Shown in pieces: positions 5,725-7,384 of a stretch of 7,384 bases of DNA. Origin of the DNA: Spirochaetales bacterium (GTDB taxonomy: Bacteria > Spirochaetota > Spirochaetia > DSM-27196 > SLST01); NCBI GenBank assembly GCA_007130265.1, contig SLST01000232.1, forward strand, positions 1 to 7,384, read 5' to 3'. The notes under the pieces were generated by a model, which saw nothing but the letters and a program-made list of their open reading frames with translations, had not been told where the DNA came from and made no database searches. Positions within the stretch are counted from its first letter, which is position 1. Each line of letters begins with the position of its first letter. Position numbers and translations under genes: made by a program.

Positions 5725-7384
5725 CTACACGTATTCGATCTGAGCGATGTTCGACTGAACCAGCAGCACGGTGCCCATCCCCTCCACAGTCGCACGCAGC
5801 CTCGGCAGGTAATCCTTCAGCCTCAGATCGTCGGGCCTGGCCATGCCGATGACAACGAGCGCGGCGCCACCGGACTCACGTGCGAGGACTTCCGGAGCCG
5901 GTCTCTGCTCGGTGTTCACGACGACTGTGGTCGTCGCACGGATCCGCAGCTCCTGCAGCGTGCTCGCAAGCCGCAGCTGAGCCGCTTCCGGATCGCTTCC
6001 GACAATCGTGGAGAGCCGTAGTTCGGCACCCGGATCGACGGCCTGCTGCAGCAGGTACGCGAGGATGACCATGAGCCGCACGTTGTTCTCACGGCCTCCC
6101 CACCAGACGATGATCGGGCCACGTCGCTCGGTCCAGGGAACCTCACCTCGCTTGAGCAGCAGCACGTTCCGGTTGATCCGCGACAACCGGTACATCATGT
6201 TGGTGAAATCGCGGTCAACCGAGTTCTGTCGTGGCAGGCCCAGCATCACGGTATTGTAGCTGCTCGTCGCGAACGCGGCGGCCTGCGACGCGATCACAAC
6301 GCCCTCGTGAAAACGCAACGTCTCAACGACGTTGGTGAAAACGTTACGCTGCGGCAAGTTGGTGGCTAACTCGCCGAGTCGGTCCGCAAGCTGATGTCGA
6401 ACCGCCGGCGCTGCGCCCTCACGTCGCGAGACCATCGCGTAGACGGCGAGCGCGCCGCCGCGTCTGGTCAGCATCGACGCGGTCTCGATCAGCTCCCGAT
6501 GCGAATCGACGTCGGAGGCAAAGACCTGCACGAGCGGTCTCCAGTTCTTCCCCGAGCCGGACCTGCTTTCGGCAAGCCGCCGCGAAACCGCAAACAGCCG
6601 CGCGGTCCAGTAGCCCTCCCACAGCCCTCCCGCTGTGCCCGCGGACGATGACGGCTTCAGAGCGAGGAAGAGGAGGATTGCGGCGACGGCCACAACCGCA
6701 ATGACCGCAGAGACAGGGCTGATCAGGATCATCACGGCGAGGCACGCGCCTGCGCCGAGAAAACTAACCCACGACGGCACCCGGATCGTCGGCCGGTATG
6801 ACGGATTATCGACGAGATTCTCCATTCCGGCGGACAGATTCAGCACGCCATAGGTCGTCAGGAAAAACATCGTGAGAACCTCGGCTACCGCATTCAGACT
6901 GCCGATCAGAATCGCAGCGGTGCCAATCGCAACAGTCAGAGCAAGCGCGACGAGTGGCTCCTGCCTGCGGCCTGCGCCGTGAGCGAAGAGCGCCGGCGCG
7001 ATCCGGTCGGTACCGAGCGCCTGCAGGGTCCGTGGTGCGGCCAGCAAAGACCCAATCGCCGAGCTCAGCGTCGCCCCCATCACCCCGAGCGTAACGAACA
7101 CCGGCCACCTCGACGCGTCGCGCAGCGCCGTCGACGCGGGCAGGTCATCCCGGCCAACGGTGAACGCGAGCATCACGGGAACCAGGATGTAGACGACGAA
7201 ACCGCCGAATACTGCAAGGAGAGTGCCTCGCGGGATGCTCTTCGCCGGATTCTTCAGATCACCCGACATTGAGACCCCTGCGAGAATTCCGGTCACGGCC
7301 GGGAAGAAGACCGCGAAGACCGCCCAGAAGCCGAGCCCCTCTCCGTACGACGGGGTGAAGTTCGTCGTATTCACCCGGAACCCC
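5725..7384 (-). CDS. Bacterial cation-chloride cotransporter (SLC12-like, APC superfamily), 5' end outside the window
   Basis: The last 552 codons of a larger gene are visible; it runs off the right edge before its start. Numbering here takes the Val codon at 7374 as residue 1. The chain begins in the loop before TM6, so TM1-5 are missing. FFPAVTGILAG (23-33) followed by SGDLKNPAKSIPRGTLLA (37-54) is the hallmark TM6-TM7 sequence of SLC12 transporters. Pro25 and Thr28 align with K+-site Pro496 and Thr499 of human NKCC1, Gly29-Leu31 with a Cl- site, and Tyr175 (FFLTTYGVLNLS) with Cl-site Tyr686. ATLSS (101-105) matches the TM8 Na+ site, with both serines present. TM6-12 end near 240. The cytoplasmic C-terminal region keeps SLC12 landmarks: NWRPLVQV (277-284), NTVMLG (374-379) and IIVWWGG (421-427), within a domain known to resemble universal stress proteins. 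It would move Na+ and/or K+ together with Cl- across the inner membrane. K+ dependence cannot be judged because the TM3 tyrosine is outside the window. Stop codon TAG is at 5725-5727. Confidence 0.9.
   Translation of the reverse strand, partial: GFRVNTTNFTPSYGEGLGFWAVFAVFFPAVTGILAGVSMSGDLKNPAKSIPRGTLLAVFGGFVVYILVPVMLAFTVGRDDLPASTALRDASRWPVFVTLGVMGATLSSAIGSLLAAPRTLQALGTDRIAPALFAHGAGRRQEPLVALALTVAIGTAAILIGSLNAVAEVLTMFFLTTYGVLNLSAGMENLVDNPSYRPTIRVPSWVSFLGAGACLAVMILISPVSAVIAVVAVAAILLFLALKPSSSAGTAGGLWEGYWTARLFAVSRRLAESRSGSGKNWRPLVQVFASDVDSHRELIETASMLTRRGGALAVYAMVSRREGAAPAVRHQLADRLGELATNLPQRNVFTNVVETLRFHEGVVIASQAAAFATSSYNTVMLGLPRQNSVDRDFTNMMYRLSRINRNVLLLKRGEVPWTERRGPIIVWWGGRENNVRLMVILAYLLQQAVDPGAELRLSTIVGSDPEAAQLRLASTLQELRIRATTTVVVNTEQRPAPEVLARESGGAALVVIGMARPDDLRLKDYLPRLRATVEGMGTVLLVQSNIAQIEYV

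Noticed and set aside
6307..6348. Imperfect direct repeat GTGAAAACGNNACG, two copies 28 bases apart
   Set aside because: It lies inside the cotransporter coding region, the copies fall in different reading frames, and two copies do not make an array. Best explained by chance.
1..7384. Mobile element, phage or defence island
   Set aside because: No transposase, integrase, terminal repeats, nuclease or helicase genes are visible; all five genes look like chromosomal envelope and transport genes.

Overview
The window holds five protein-coding genes and little else. Base composition is GC-rich throughout. The presence of an outer-membrane beta-barrel protein and two predicted lipoproteins points to a diderm (Gram-negative type) bacterium. 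I cannot fix the phylum from sequence alone; a GC-rich environmental lineage such as a spirochaete or Gemmatimonadota-like bacterium is only a guess. I see no tRNA, rRNA, CRISPR array, insertion sequence, integrase or phage gene.

Layout. Positions 1-139 are an edge region with no convincing gene. Two overlapping minus-strand genes follow: a lipid-anchored alpha/beta hydrolase (1188-2960) and, downstream of it, a signal-peptide-bearing outer-membrane beta-barrel protein (140-1195). The barrel protein has hallmarks of the C-terminal barrel of the Omp85 (BamA/TamA) superfamily but no room for POTRA domains. An 80-base divergent intergenic region (2961-3040) separates this pair from two plus-strand genes. 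It carries a GCCCTC-T-GAGGGC dyad and weak promoter-like elements on both strands. The plus-strand genes are a lipoprotein of the erythromycin-esterase/ChaN/Tiki-like superfamily (3041-4267) and, 19 bases later with a strong ribosome binding site, a GltS-type sodium:glutamate symporter homologue (4287-5696). A 28-base convergent gap containing a 14-base palindrome separates it from a minus-strand gene (5725 to beyond 7384). That gene encodes a bacterial homologue of the eukaryotic SLC12 cation-chloride cotransporters and is cut by the window edge before its first five membrane helices.

How they may work together. The hydrolase and barrel genes are very probably translationally coupled, and both products are predicted to sit at the outer membrane. 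They could form a secretion or surface-display pair, but this is a hypothesis. The Ere/ChaN-like lipoprotein and the symporter look like a second two-gene operon, perhaps coupling periplasmic processing to import of an anionic product. The cotransporter gene is on the opposite strand and is probably regulated separately; its visible residues favour a Na+-coupled (NKCC/NCC-like) rather than a KCC-like transporter.

No single feature is a clear, undescribed system. The items most worth checking are the hydrolase plus POTRA-less barrel pair, the secreted Ere-like enzyme next to a transporter, and the bacterial cation-chloride cotransporter with an intact Na+ site.
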